Source: a virus. From it: a DNA stretch of 20,261 bases. A model generated the notes under the pieces. That model did no database searches and had not been told where the DNA came from. It saw only the letters and a program-made list of their open reading frames with translations. Of the stretch, positions 1 through 6,897 are shown piece by piece (positions within the stretch are counted from its first letter, which is position 1; every line of letters starts with the position of its first letter). The stretch is from the IMG/VR virus record IMGVR_UViG_3300025869_002573, positions 1 through 20,261 of that record; one strand, 5' to 3'. The position numbers and the translations under genes were made by a program.

Positions 1-4
1 TCAT
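1..4 (-). CDS. First codon of the next leftward gene (truncated by window edge)
   Basis: On the minus strand an AGGAG ribosome binding site (10-14) lies 5 nt before an ATG at 2-4, just after the primase stop. The gene runs off the left edge, so only its start is visible. In T5-like phages a DNA polymerase often follows primase, but nothing here can confirm the product. Confidence 0.6.
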
Positions 5-12
5 GTGTACTC

Positions 13-843
13 CTAATTATATAATTGGTTTTTTAAGTTTACTACTTGTTCTTCTGAAAGGTCTCCAGGATCTCGTCCCTCAAGATTTATGTTTCGAGTA
101 TATAAACCTATCTCTTCCGCCATAGCTTTTACTTCTAAAGCTGCAGCTTGTCCTGGAGTATCTCCGTCAAAAAATATATCTACTCTTTGCACTCCTCGAA
201 GTTTTAATATGCCTAATTTATCTTTTGATATATTTTTTGTGCCAAAACAACATATAGCATTATTTAAACCTTTATCATGAAGATTCAGCATATCAAAGAT
301 ACCCTCTACTAATAAGCAGGTACTCCGTATAGGATTAGCATCACTAGGATACAGAGGAAGCTTAGCCTTAGGCGGCGCAATATAATATTTTGGTATGCCA
401 TTTGTTGTGTGTCTTCCATTAAATGCTACTATTCTCCCAGTTAAATCTCTTATAGGAAAAACTATTCTTCCTAAGTATTCTCTATCATGATGTTGAAATG
501 CTTCAAATTTTTTGTATGTTTCTGGCTTTATTCCTCTCCAGTTCCCAGTATAGGACGTGTAAGAGAGGGGAAAAGATAGGCCAACGCTGTCTGCGCGCTT
601 TTCGTTAATCTTATTTTTGAGTAGTTCACGTTTTAGCTGTAACTGACTTACCTTTTCCCCATACAAACTAAAAACGTTTCCCTTGTATCCACAAGAAAAA
701 CAATTAAATATGCCCGTAGTTCTATCCACTCTCATAGATGGATTACTATCGTCATGTTCGGGATTTAAACAACGTACAAGAAAGTCTTTTCCCTTAGCAA
801 GATAATCTATTCCTTTAGATTGTAGTAGCTCTTGTACTGTCAT
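13..843 (-). CDS. DNA primase, CHC2 zinc finger plus TOPRIM
   Basis: A 276-aa DnaG-type primase, which makes RNA primers for the phage fork with the DnaB-type helicase encoded just upstream. The N-terminal zinc finger has C25, H30, C48 and C51, with the usual FNCFSCGYKGN signature. A short linker leads to a TOPRIM fold with LLVEGIFDML (catalytic E180) and DGDTPG (D226, D228), the acidic residues that bind metal. It is about half the length of bacterial DnaG and lacks a clear C-terminal helicase-binding domain, as is common for compact phage primases. Its ATG overlaps the stop of the 64-aa gene by ATGA, so translation is probably coupled. It belongs to the unit driven by the promoter at 1378-1406. 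Confidence 0.93.
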   Translation of the reverse strand: MTVQELLQSKGIDYLAKGKDFLVRCLNPEHDDSNPSMRVDRTTGIFNCFSCGYKGNVFSLYGEKVSQLQLKRELLKNKINEKRADSVGLSFPLSYTSYTGNWRGIKPETYKKFEAFQHHDREYLGRIVFPIRDLTGRIVAFNGRHTTNGIPKYYIAPPKAKLPLYPSDANPIRSTCLLVEGIFDMLNLHDKGLNNAICCFGTKNISKDKLGILKLRGVQRVDIFFDGDTPGQAAALEVKAMAEEIGLYTRNINLEGRDPGDLSEEQVVNLKNQLYN

Positions 844-1034
844 ATAATCCAGGGCCTCCCTTCTTCTATAGCATCTTTAGCTACTTGATAATAGTCTTTC
901 TGCTCATCATTCATAAAACAGAAGTATATGTCTAAATAATTGACTACTTTTTCGGCTTCTTTGTAATTATTTGCTTCCATATTAATTTGCAAAACATCTA
1001 ATAAAGATTCTATTTTTTTATAAGCTCTTTTCAT
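840..1034 (-). CDS. Small hypothetical protein, 64 aa
   Basis: A 64-aa, mostly helical, charged protein with no recognised family. An AAGGA motif sits 4 nt before the ATG, and the stop shares an ATGA overlap with primase, so it is a real gene translated with primase. No membrane segment or metal-binding motif is visible. The position between the 103-aa gene and primase suggests a replication accessory role, but nothing in the sequence shows one. Confidence 0.75.
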   Translation of the reverse strand: MKRAYKKIESLLDVLQINMEANNYKEAEKVVNYLDIYFCFMNDEQKDYYQVAKDAIEEGRPWII

Positions 1035-1041
1035 TTAATCC

Positions 1042-1353
1042 TTAGTTAGACATTTTAGATATGTCTTTAGCATATTCCCTATTAGTTACAGGTACAGCAT
1101 TAGACTTGTGCATCGTTGCTATTCCGATGATATAGGTTCCGGTGTATTGGGAAGACTCTTTTCTAGTTCCTGCCGCCGCTTTGATAGTAGTAGTGCACGA
1201 TGGGTAGCATTTTGCCTCCTCTGAACGAACACTTGCATACGTCTTTTTTGGTTTGTACTCCTGAAACTTAGTCGGTTTTGCATGCTGTCTCCTGATTACT
1301 TTTCTTCTTCTACCACTATAAGTGTGATTTAGTGAACCATTAATTATTGGCAT
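1042..1353 (-). CDS. Conserved phage protein of unknown function, 103 aa
   Basis: First gene of the primase unit, 25 nt below the -10 box of the promoter at 1378-1406, with a strong AGGAGG site before the ATG. The N-terminal half is basic (GRRRKVIRRQ, YKPKK), which would suit nucleic-acid contact. The C-terminal half holds a YTGTYIIGIATMHKSNAVPV block that I associate with small conserved proteins of several tailed phages; no function is known to me. Two cysteines (KCYPSC) are too few for a zinc site within one chain. Confidence 0.8.
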   Translation of the reverse strand: MPIINGSLNHTYSGRRRKVIRRQHAKPTKFQEYKPKKTYASVRSEEAKCYPSCTTTIKAAAGTRKESSQYTGTYIIGIATMHKSNAVPVTNREYAKDISKMSN

Positions 1354-1377
1354 AGAGCCTCCTGATAATAAGCATAT

Positions 1378-1406
1378 ATTATATCAGATAATTATAGATT
1401 TGTCAA
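1378..1406 (-). promoter_or_regulatory. Phage promoter P1 for the primase unit
   Basis: Minus strand: TTGACA at 1401-1406, a 17-nt spacer, TATAAT at 1378-1383. The block GAAAATAGTTC abuts the -35 box. It lies between the helicase stop and the 103-aa gene, leaving a short leader with AGGAGG. Confidence 0.88.
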
Positions 1407-1427
1407 GAACTATTTTCAGGTAGATGA

Positions 1428-2804
1428 TTATATATCGTTGATTTCTTCACCCGTTTTACTAGAATCCGCTTCTTTAGGGCTGAGAACAGTCTCAGGACCA
1501 ATCCTTAAAGTTTCCCAGTCCATAAATGAGGTAAAATTTTCCATTCTACCACTTCTCATTTTTGAACACTCAAAAGTAATGCATTGATCTTCGGTTGTCC
1601 AAGGATTCAAAGTAAAAGCAGCATCAGCAGCATCAAGAATCCCTTTCGCAAATCTAGCCTCTCCACTGTTATCTATCTGATAAGGAGATACTATGGGCGA
1701 ATTGAACTCTTGTGCCATTGACTTTAGTGCCTTACTCACTTCAATCTGTTCCGTCCAGTCATACTGTCCCATGCGACTAGGTATGTTAGACCTTTTAACT
1801 TGATTTATATAGTCAACTATAATTACGCCAACATCTAAAGAAGACTTGACTTTTTTATCTAACTCTGATCTTATTTTAGATAGAGTTAATGCAGGATCAT
1901 ATACAATATCAAGTTGAGATACAGGGTCTAACTCGCAGGTAGTCCGTAATTTATGATGTAAATTATCAAAATCTCTGTCGACTAAATAAGACTTGTACAA
2001 CGCTTCTCCTCCCGTAAAACGAGAAGCCCACCAGGAGGCAACCTTTTCCCACTCAACTACACTAAGGTTTCTTGAGCGAAGTCTTAAGTGTGGGACTCCT
2101 GTTGCTATAGCGCACAAGCGCTGTAAAGTCGATTTACTATCCATTTCAATTGTGAAGTAGATAGCAGTTTTTCCTGACTGGTAAACATTGTTCGCGATAT
2201 TAGCGCACGTAATAGACTTACCTCCCCCTCTACGACCACCGATAAGAATTAAGTCTCGGGGAGAAAACATAAAACTCTCATCATATAATGTATTGAGTCC
2301 GAGGGGGAGGTAGCCTTCAACTTCTTCGTCAGACTCAAAAAGAGCTATACTTTGCATAGACTCCTCTGGAGATTCTAACTCTACTTTCTCTTCTAATTCC
2401 ATTACGAGTTCATGTAAATGATCTACAGTCTCTCTGGCACTCTCGAAAGCAATAGACTGATCTATATACTTTTCTAGTTGAGAAAAAGCCTCTGTTTGTA
2501 CGTAGTCATTTTTTAGATACTCTAGAAGCATACCCGCATCTGCTTCTACCTCTACACTAGAGATAGCTAGAATTTTTTCGCGAGTAACTCCATCGCGGAT
2601 GCTATAGTTTAGATCCTCGAAAGTAGGTAAGGTGTGATAGGTCTCTACATGCTTGTGCACGACAGACCATAAAGATTGGTATTCGGAGGGTAAATAGTGC
2701 TTGCGCAACTGAGTCCAGGTATCAAAGTCCTGTAACTCAATTATTTGTTTCAGCAACGCACTAGATAAATTCAAAAGATTCCCCGAGTATGAAAAAGCAA
2801 CCAT
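1428..2804 (-). CDS. Replicative DNA helicase, DnaB/RecA-like
   Basis: A 458-aa DnaB-family hexameric helicase that unwinds the fork with the primase downstream. Residues 1-150 form a helical N-terminal region, followed by the RecA-like core: Walker A GGRRGGGKS (189-197), the H1a block FTIEM with catalytic E220, Walker B VIIVDYINQV (327-336), the sensor glutamine Q376 in SPYQIDNSG, and SKMRSGR (414-420), matching the K-x-R arginine-finger region of DnaB. The ATG at 2802-2804 has only a weak GGA-type site and lies in the 3' arm of a perfect 9-bp hairpin, so initiation may be controlled. It is the last gene of the ligase B unit; promoter P1 starts a new unit just after its stop. Confidence 0.93.
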   Translation of the reverse strand: MVAFSYSGNLLNLSSALLKQIIELQDFDTWTQLRKHYLPSEYQSLWSVVHKHVETYHTLPTFEDLNYSIRDGVTREKILAISSVEVEADAGMLLEYLKNDYVQTEAFSQLEKYIDQSIAFESARETVDHLHELVMELEEKVELESPEESMQSIALFESDEEVEGYLPLGLNTLYDESFMFSPRDLILIGGRRGGGKSITCANIANNVYQSGKTAIYFTIEMDSKSTLQRLCAIATGVPHLRLRSRNLSVVEWEKVASWWASRFTGGEALYKSYLVDRDFDNLHHKLRTTCELDPVSQLDIVYDPALTLSKIRSELDKKVKSSLDVGVIIVDYINQVKRSNIPSRMGQYDWTEQIEVSKALKSMAQEFNSPIVSPYQIDNSGEARFAKGILDAADAAFTLNPWTTEDQCITFECSKMRSGRMENFTSFMDWETLRIGPETVLSPKEADSSKTGEEINDI

Positions 2805-2824
2805 GATCCGTAGACCATGGTTGC
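2797..2824 (-). promoter_or_regulatory. Hairpin over the helicase start codon
   Basis: A perfect 9-bp inverted repeat, GCAACCATG (2797-2805) and CATGGTTGC (2816-2824), with a 10-nt loop. In the minus-strand mRNA the helicase AUG is inside the 3' arm and the only ribosome-binding-like bases (ACGGAU) are in the loop. This arrangement could sequester the start codon or serve as a protein-binding operator in the RNA. There is no U-run after it, so it is not a standard terminator. Confidence 0.6.
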
Positions 2825-2851
2825 CCTAGTTAGAAAGATAGCGCTGTTGTT

Positions 2852-3583
2852 TTATTCAGCAGCTTTTTCTTTCTTAGCAGCTCCATCATAGTCTGAGGCA
2901 GTAAGACCTCGTCGGGTTAACATGGTTTTAACACCACGAGGTGTTTTCCCGATTTGTTCTGCAATCTCCTCAACAGTCATGTCTGACAGTTCAGTTTCGA
3001 TAGCAGCAAGAGGATCTTCTTTTGATCCGCCTTTAGTCGTTTCCTGACGAGGAATTGCATCGATAGACTGTGCGCGGAGAAGGCTAAGAGCCTTGCCTCG
3101 TACAGAGTTTACCGAACGACCTAAAGCTTCAGCAATTTGCTCTACAAAAGCGCCGTCGTTTACCATGGCAATAAACTTGGCTTCTTCTTCATCGTTGTAC
3201 GTTCGTACACTCTCAGGCTTAGGAGCAGGTTTTACATGCGAAGTCAATTCCATAGACAAAATTTTGCCTTGAATAGTCTTAGCAGTAAAAGCACCGCCTT
3301 CAAAATGCTCAGCGATTTGAGCATAAGTATATTGCTTACTATTGTCGGTGACAAAAGAAGACAAAGTAGCTTCTTGCTCTGGGCTGAAGGCACGGCCTCC
3401 ACGAGCTGAAGCAAGTTCTACATCAAAACCCATCTTTCGCAATTTGCTAGAGACAGATCGAGTAGAGGTTTCAAGACGATCAGCAGCAGAAGCTACAGTC
3501 TCTTGAGATACAGGAGACTCATCGCCTACAAATGTAGTTAGCTCTTCTGTACGTTCATCGGTCCACTTAGGAAGTGTTGACAT
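2852..3583 (-). CDS. Multi-HTH (Myb/SANT-like) DNA-binding protein, D5-like by position
   Basis: A 243-aa protein built from four related helix-turn-helix units at about 7-56 (starts PKWTDERTEEL), 65-119 (FSPEQEATLS), 128-175 (YNDEEEAKFI) and 196-234 (MTVEEIAEQIGKTPRGVK), ending in a lysine/alanine tail. Each unit reads like a Myb/SANT or terminase-type HTH, so it should bind double-stranded DNA at repeated or extended sites. GAGGA lies 7 nt before the ATG, inside the end of ligase B. The slot between ligase B and helicase is where, from memory, T5-like phages encode D5, a DNA-binding factor of late transcription and replication. The link to D5 is by position, not by alignment. The fourth unit resembles a segment of the 148-aa protein at 6122-6568. 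Confidence 0.75.
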   Translation of the reverse strand: MSTLPKWTDERTEELTTFVGDESPVSQETVASAADRLETSTRSVSSKLRKMGFDVELASARGGRAFSPEQEATLSSFVTDNSKQYTYAQIAEHFEGGAFTAKTIQGKILSMELTSHVKPAPKPESVRTYNDEEEAKFIAMVNDGAFVEQIAEALGRSVNSVRGKALSLLRAQSIDAIPRQETTKGGSKEDPLAAIETELSDMTVEEIAEQIGKTPRGVKTMLTRRGLTASDYDGAAKKEKAAE

Positions 3584-3586
3584 AAA

Positions 3587-4342
3587 TTATTCCTCTAAAA
3601 AACTTTTTAAGTTTTCAATTATTGTTATGCCAGATAGTCTGGCTTTTTCGGTTTTTGCAGTTTCTATACCACTTTCATTAACTAAATGTGTTACGTCTTT
3701 TGTAACACTAGTCTTTACTTCAAAGCCTGCGGCTTTTAAACAAGTTGTAGCATCTGCTTTTGTTTTAAAACTCTTCAGTTTTCCACTTATACATACAATT
3801 CCAGCCTGAGAGCTCTGCGGTGATTTATTAAACTTTAAGCTAAAAGGCAAAGAGCCCTCTAGCGTTGGGTAAAATACCTCATCTAACCATGTTGTTAGAC
3901 TCTCAGTAGATTTTGGGCCAAGTCCTGCCTCAGTGCAGCTTTGCTCATTGATTTCATATATAGTATCACATACTGAGCTTAGTTTTTCACTTGCGGTCTT
4001 ACCAATTAGAGGGATACTGAACCCCGCTAAAACTGTATTCAATGGTGCATTTTTTGAGTTTTCTATCTCTGCAAATAATTTAGATCCTAGTTTATCGGAA
4101 TCGAGTCCTACACATAATTCTTCTTCCGTGAAGCTGTAGATTTCGTCAACTCCTCTAATATCTAATCTTTTGATTGCTGCCGGGCCTAATCCTTTAATTT
4201 TTAAAGTTTTAGCAAAGTGTTCTACTTTCTTGCTCGATTGTGAAGCACAATCAGAATTACGGCAATAGAGTAAAGGGCTGAGCCATTCAAGAATACTATT
4301 GCAGCTAGGGCAATGTTGTGGTCTTGTAATCTGGGTCAGCAA
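3587..4342 (-). CDS. NAD-dependent DNA ligase, C-terminal subunit (Zn finger, HhH, BRCT)
   Basis: A 251-aa protein equal to the back half of bacterial LigA. It opens with a Cys4 zinc finger (C11, C14, C27, C32), continues with helix-hairpin-helix repeats (IKGLGPAAIKRL, LIGKTASEKLSS, GLGPKSTESL) and ends in a BRCT domain (about 175-251, with GIVCISGKLKSF and VTHLVNESG). Together with the adenylating subunit encoded upstream it should seal nicks using NAD+. The start is TTG, chosen because the zinc finger begins 11 residues later and a GAGAG site precedes it. It has its own promoter at 4370-4398, so the split is a stable two-gene arrangement rather than a fresh frameshift. Confidence 0.9.
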   Translation of the reverse strand: MLTQITRPQHCPSCNSILEWLSPLLYCRNSDCASQSSKKVEHFAKTLKIKGLGPAAIKRLDIRGVDEIYSFTEEELCVGLDSDKLGSKLFAEIENSKNAPLNTVLAGFSIPLIGKTASEKLSSVCDTIYEINEQSCTEAGLGPKSTESLTTWLDEVFYPTLEGSLPFSLKFNKSPQSSQAGIVCISGKLKSFKTKADATTCLKAAGFEVKTSVTKDVTHLVNESGIETAKTEKARLSGITIIENLKSFLEE

Positions 4343-4369
4343 TTTAGTTCTCTCAGAAAATGAAAATAT

Positions 4370-4398
4370 ATTATACGAAAATTTTGGGTTTTTGTCAA
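4370..4398 (-). promoter_or_regulatory. Phage promoter P2 for ligase B, HTH protein and helicase
   Basis: Minus strand: TTGACA at 4393-4398, 17-nt spacer, TATAAT at 4370-4375, with AAAATAATTC against the -35 box. It lies in the 83-nt gap between the two ligase genes. Confidence 0.9.
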
Positions 4399-4425
4399 GA
4401 ATTATTTTTTACAAGGTCTTAGGAA

Positions 4426-5346
4426 TCATACACGCCTTAAAATACGAGGTATAATTTCGCCACTACGAATAACCTCTACATTACAGCCTATCTCTAATTC
4501 CAGAGCATTTATATATTCCATATTATGCAAGGTGGCCCTCGAAACAACAGCGTCTCCAATTTTAATTGGATTTAGTATCGCTACAGGACTAACAACCCCT
4601 GATTTGCCTACCTGCCAAGTCACATCCAATAATGTAGTGACTATACCTTTTTGCTGTTGTTTGAGAGCAAAAGCGCCTCTAGGATGATGTGAGGTGTAAC
4701 CCGCATTATTAAATAGATAATTACTATCTAACCTAAAGACTTCTCCATCAGTAGGGTACTCTGACACATTAAAAGTTGTTACAACATTAAAGCCTTGAGA
4801 TTCAAGATAAGCTAACCCTTCAGTGAAGTAAGAAAACATATCTTGTTCAGACTGTAACCCGTAAGCAACAAATGTCAGAGGCCTACTTAGGAACTCGCTT
4901 TCGTCCTTGAGATTCAAGGAACCGGAAGCAAGATTTCTTGCGTTAGAGATATTTGAAGGACAAACAACTTCTCCAGTTACTTGAATAATATTCTTACTAT
5001 CCAAAGTATTGGGAGCGAGGTGCTTAACCTTATCTGTAATATCTCTGCCCAACTTTCCGTCACCCCTTGTAAGTCCCAGAACAAGCTCACCACCAACGTA
5101 TAGTAACGAGACAGCGGCTCCATCTAACTTTGGAGTACGGACGTATTTTTCTAAGTCAGAATATACTGACAAATCAAATACTTTCTGTAAGGAGTACATT
5201 TGAAACCAGTGTGCAGTGCCGTCAGTTACCGTATGACCGACGTCAGTATTTCCATACTTTAACGATAGAATATCAAATTCAGCGTCCGAAATAATCGGAT
5301 TGCCTGTATAGTAACACTCATTACATTGTGCAAGAAATTCTTTCAC
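4426..5346 (-). CDS. NAD-dependent DNA ligase, adenylation/OB subunit
   Basis: A 306-aa protein equal to the front half of bacterial LigA. Residues 10-30 are a shortened Ia domain that keeps the DAEFD block (D21, D25) contacting NMN. The adenylation domain carries the nucleotide-accepting lysine in KLDG (K73), then LTRGDGKLGRDIT (92-104), GEVV, and RNLASGSL. The loop between GEVV and RNLASGSL is shorter than in E. coli LigA. The OB fold ends with WQVGKSGVVSPVA and VSRATLHN, then IRSGEIIPRI. The chain stops exactly where the zinc finger would begin; that part is the next gene. It starts with GTG behind GAGAG, the same leader element as the ligase B gene. It is the only gene between promoters P3 and P2. 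Confidence 0.92.
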   Translation of the reverse strand: MKEFLAQCNECYYTGNPIISDAEFDILSLKYGNTDVGHTVTDGTAHWFQMYSLQKVFDLSVYSDLEKYVRTPKLDGAAVSLLYVGGELVLGLTRGDGKLGRDITDKVKHLAPNTLDSKNIIQVTGEVVCPSNISNARNLASGSLNLKDESEFLSRPLTFVAYGLQSEQDMFSYFTEGLAYLESQGFNVVTTFNVSEYPTDGEVFRLDSNYLFNNAGYTSHHPRGAFALKQQQKGIVTTLLDVTWQVGKSGVVSPVAILNPIKIGDAVVSRATLHNMEYINALELEIGCNVEVIRSGEIIPRILRRV

Positions 5347-5372
5347 TGGGTTCTCTCAATTACAGAAACAAT

Positions 5373-5401
5373 ATTATAGTATAATAACGAGTAAAAGTCA
5401 A
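5373..5401 (-). promoter_or_regulatory. Phage promoter P3 for ligase A
   Basis: Minus strand: TTGACT at 5396-5401, 17-nt spacer, TATAAT at 5373-5378. The block AAAATAGTTC abuts the -35 box, and its TAG is the stop codon of the upstream PC4-like gene. Confidence 0.88.
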
Positions 5402-5404
5402 GAA

Positions 5405-5707
5405 CTATTTTTGATACATGTCGTCTAAAATATCAGAAAAGTATTCTTCGAGTATATTCTTACTCTCTGCCAGAGAAAGAATCTCAACTAAGCCTGAAAA
5501 GAGCTCTTTAGAATTTTCAAACGATAAAGGCATAGACACTCCTTCATTACTCGGCTTCCATTCCTCTGTAAAATCTAAATAATACTTTCTTAAGTGAAGG
5601 TACTCAGTACCCCTAAACTCACTTACTACTAGCCTTACTTGAATCTGTTTTTCTGTATCATAATGTATAACTCTTTCGTATGTTTCAGGAGCTTGATATA
5701 ACTCCAT
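5405..5707 (-). CDS. PC4-like transcriptional coactivator / ssDNA-binding protein
   Basis: A 100-aa protein whose middle (about 22-80) follows the PC4/p15 pattern: basic QIQVRLVVSEFRG, then LHLRKYYLDF, then EEWKPSNEGVSMPLSFEN and an amphipathic helix. PC4 domains dimerise and bind single-stranded DNA; phage members are annotated as transcriptional coactivators and may act in replication, repair or promoter opening. The start is the ATG at 5705-5707, which has GGAGG 5 nt before it; a longer reading from 5746 overlaps the upstream gene and is unlikely. The acidic C-terminus (LEEYFSDILDDM) is an extension. Its stop lies in promoter P3. Confidence 0.75.
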   Translation of the reverse strand: MELYQAPETYERVIHYDTEKQIQVRLVVSEFRGTEYLHLRKYYLDFTEEWKPSNEGVSMPLSFENSKELFSGLVEILSLAESKNILEEYFSDILDDMYQK

Positions 5708-5708
5708 A

Positions 5709-5975
5709 TTAACCTCCGTTTTTAAGTACGGCCGAAAGCGGTACAATAGTAGTTACGTTTCTAGGTTTCAAGAGTCTATAAGAGTCAGTGTCCCAGCAAA
5801 ATAATAAAAGGGTGTCCTTAGTTTCTTTTGCTCTGTTCTTTTTATCCTGAATGTAGGGGGTAGAAAAGTCTAGCGTACATACATTATATTTTAACTTATT
5901 AGAGTTTTCACTCCTATAAGTTATAACTGCATCGCCATACTCTTTTACTGTGTCTGCTAGTTCTTCTTTTCTCAT
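5709..5975 (-). CDS. Conserved phage protein of unknown function, 88 aa
   Basis: An 88-aa protein with a good AAGGAG site before its ATG. The core (YNVCTLDFSTPYI, then LLLFCWDTDSYRLLKPRNVTTIVPLSAVL) looks like a small mixed alpha/beta fold. I associate similar blocks with conserved phage proteins of no known role. Its stop precedes the PC4-like start by one base, so the two are co-translated. It has no promoter of its own and lies below the paired hairpins at 6052-6104, which may process or attenuate its transcript. Confidence 0.75.
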   Translation of the reverse strand: MRKEELADTVKEYGDAVITYRSENSNKLKYNVCTLDFSTPYIQDKKNRAKETKDTLLLFCWDTDSYRLLKPRNVTTIVPLSAVLKNGG

Positions 5976-6051
5976 ATATCTCCTTAGTACTGCAGGTAAG
6001 TAAAATTTTTTACGTCTCTGACCTCTAAGGTTGTTTCTGTAAGACGAACTA

Positions 6052-6079
6052 AACCACGAGAAGTTTCCTTCTCGTGGTT
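6052..6079 (-). terminator. Strong 12-bp hairpin with GAAA loop (minus-strand RNA)
   Basis: Perfect 12-bp stem AACCACGAGAAG / CTTCTCGTGGTT with a 4-nt loop that reads GAAA in minus-strand RNA, a stable GNRA tetraloop. It is followed only by TAGTT, so it is at best a weak or attenuating terminator, or an RNA processing or stabilising element before the 88-aa gene. Confidence 0.6.
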
Positions 6080-6086
6080 ATAGTAG

Positions 6087-6104
6087 CTCCTCTCGAAAGA
6101 GGAG
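6087..6104 (-). terminator. 7-bp hairpin with UUCG loop (minus-strand RNA)
   Basis: Stem CTCCTCT / AGAGGAG with a loop that reads TTCG in minus-strand RNA. It lies 7 nt from the 12-bp hairpin. In the plus direction it is followed by TTTTT and would act as an intrinsic terminator for rightward antisense transcription, so the pair may work in both directions. Confidence 0.6.
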
Positions 6105-6121
6105 TTTTTGTTAGATTAGAG

Positions 6122-6568
6122 TTAGCTGTTTACGTTAGAGATAATGCCAGCAAAGTACATTGCTGCTTTACCCGTAAGTTTACTGATAATCTCTTCATCT
6201 ACTTCTTGGCCTGCGTCTGTAAGAGCCGCCGAGAGGCTTTCAATAGCTGCTGCTTTTGAAACTCGGCTACTACCACCGTTGCTGCCAGAAGATTTGGTTG
6301 CGCCAGTCGCAGGAGCCTTTTTTACATATACACCTGCTTTTGTCAGAATCATACGTACACCGTTTGGTGACTCATTAAGTTCTTCTGCGATCTCTTTTAC
6401 AATTTCCATTGAATTTTCAGGAGAAGGATCAGACTCAGTATACATACTTACTGCTTCTGCCTTCTTGTCATCATCCCATGCCATGCGTCTTGTCCTTTTA
6501 GGTTTGCCATAATACCCTGGGCATGTACCCAGGAACTCTAGTTGTTGTCGGTAGAATCGGTCGCCCAT
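6122..6568 (-). CDS. HTH-containing phage protein, 148 aa
   Basis: First gene of the P4 unit, with GAGGA close before the ATG. Residues about 30-75 form a helix-turn-helix (MAWDDDKKAEAVSMY, then EIAEELNESPNGVRMILTKA), similar to the fourth unit of the multi-HTH protein at 2852-3583. A glycine/serine/alanine linker (TGATKSSGSNGGSS) separates it from a helical C-terminal part (ESLSAALTDAGQEVDEEIIS). It probably binds DNA; whether it is a regulator, replication factor or structural protein cannot be read from the sequence. Confidence 0.72.
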   Translation of the reverse strand: MGDRFYRQQLEFLGTCPGYYGKPKRTRRMAWDDDKKAEAVSMYTESDPSPENSMEIVKEIAEELNESPNGVRMILTKAGVYVKKAPATGATKSSGSNGGSSRVSKAAAIESLSAALTDAGQEVDEEIISKLTGKAAMYFAGIISNVNS

Positions 6569-6592
6569 TGCTTCCTCAATTTTTGAAATACT

Positions 6593-6621
6593 ATTATAAT
6601 AAATAAATAAATATTTGTCAA
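6593..6621 (-). promoter_or_regulatory. Phage promoter P4 for the HTH/PC4 unit
   Basis: Minus strand: TTGACA at 6616-6621, 17-nt spacer made of ATTT repeats, TATAAT at 6593-6598. The block AAAATAATTC abuts the -35 box. Confidence 0.9.
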
Positions 6622-6641
6622 GAATTATTTTTCCAAAGGAG

Positions 6642-6704
6642 GTATTTTCCTTTTAAATTAGCTGCTTTTTCTAGTAGGGAAAAGCTACTTAGCAGGAAAA
6701 ATAC
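6642..6704 (-). terminator. Long imperfect inverted repeat at the end of the ThyX unit
   Basis: GTATTTTCC (6642-6650) pairs with GGAAAAATAC (6695-6704) with one bulge. Shorter inner pairs (CTGCT/AGCAG, AGTAG/CTACT) give a long imperfect stem. It fills the space between the stop of the 62-aa gene and promoter P4, where a transcript end is expected. There is no clear U-run, so the terminator call is tentative. Confidence 0.4.
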
Positions 6705-6708
6705 AATA

Positions 6709-6897
6709 CTAGTCTTTAGTAGCTTCGACATTAAGAGCTTGAAGGATTTCGATCCACTCTTCGTCTGATAACTTACGACTATTAAAATGTCCCGGAGCTT
6801 TTGTATCAGCTTCGTCTTCACCTTCTCTACCTCTATCTTCATTGCCATCTGCATTTAACTCTGTTTGTGCTCTTTGCCACGCTCTATAATCTCTCAT
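6709..6897 (-). CDS. Small acidic hypothetical protein, 62 aa
   Basis: A 62-aa very polar protein: the middle is rich in D, E, R and G (NEDRGREGEDEAD), the end is a short helix (LSDEEWIEILQALN). Its ATG overlaps the stop of the 232-aa gene by ATGA. A longer reading in another frame at 6618-6854 lacks such coupling and is less likely. No family is recognised. It is the last gene of its unit, before the inverted repeat and promoter P4. Confidence 0.65.
   Translation of the reverse strand: MRDYRAWQRAQTELNADGNEDRGREGEDEADTKAPGHFNSRKLSDEEWIEILQALNVEATKD

Noticed and set aside
5708-5746. 13-residue N-terminal extension of the PC4-like protein
   Set aside because: The ATG at 5705-5707 has GGAGG at ideal spacing, and the extension overlaps the 88-aa gene.
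6087-6109. Intrinsic terminator for a plus-strand gene
   Set aside because: The hairpin with TTTTT would stop rightward transcription, but no plus-strand gene lies to its left. It is kept as a hairpin of the leftward transcript with possible antisense termination.
6618-6854. 78-aa frame on the minus strand
   Set aside because: It overlaps the 62-aa gene at 6709-6897, which has ATGA coupling to its upstream gene. The 78-aa chain is a low-complexity lysine/leucine/serine run through the inverted repeat.
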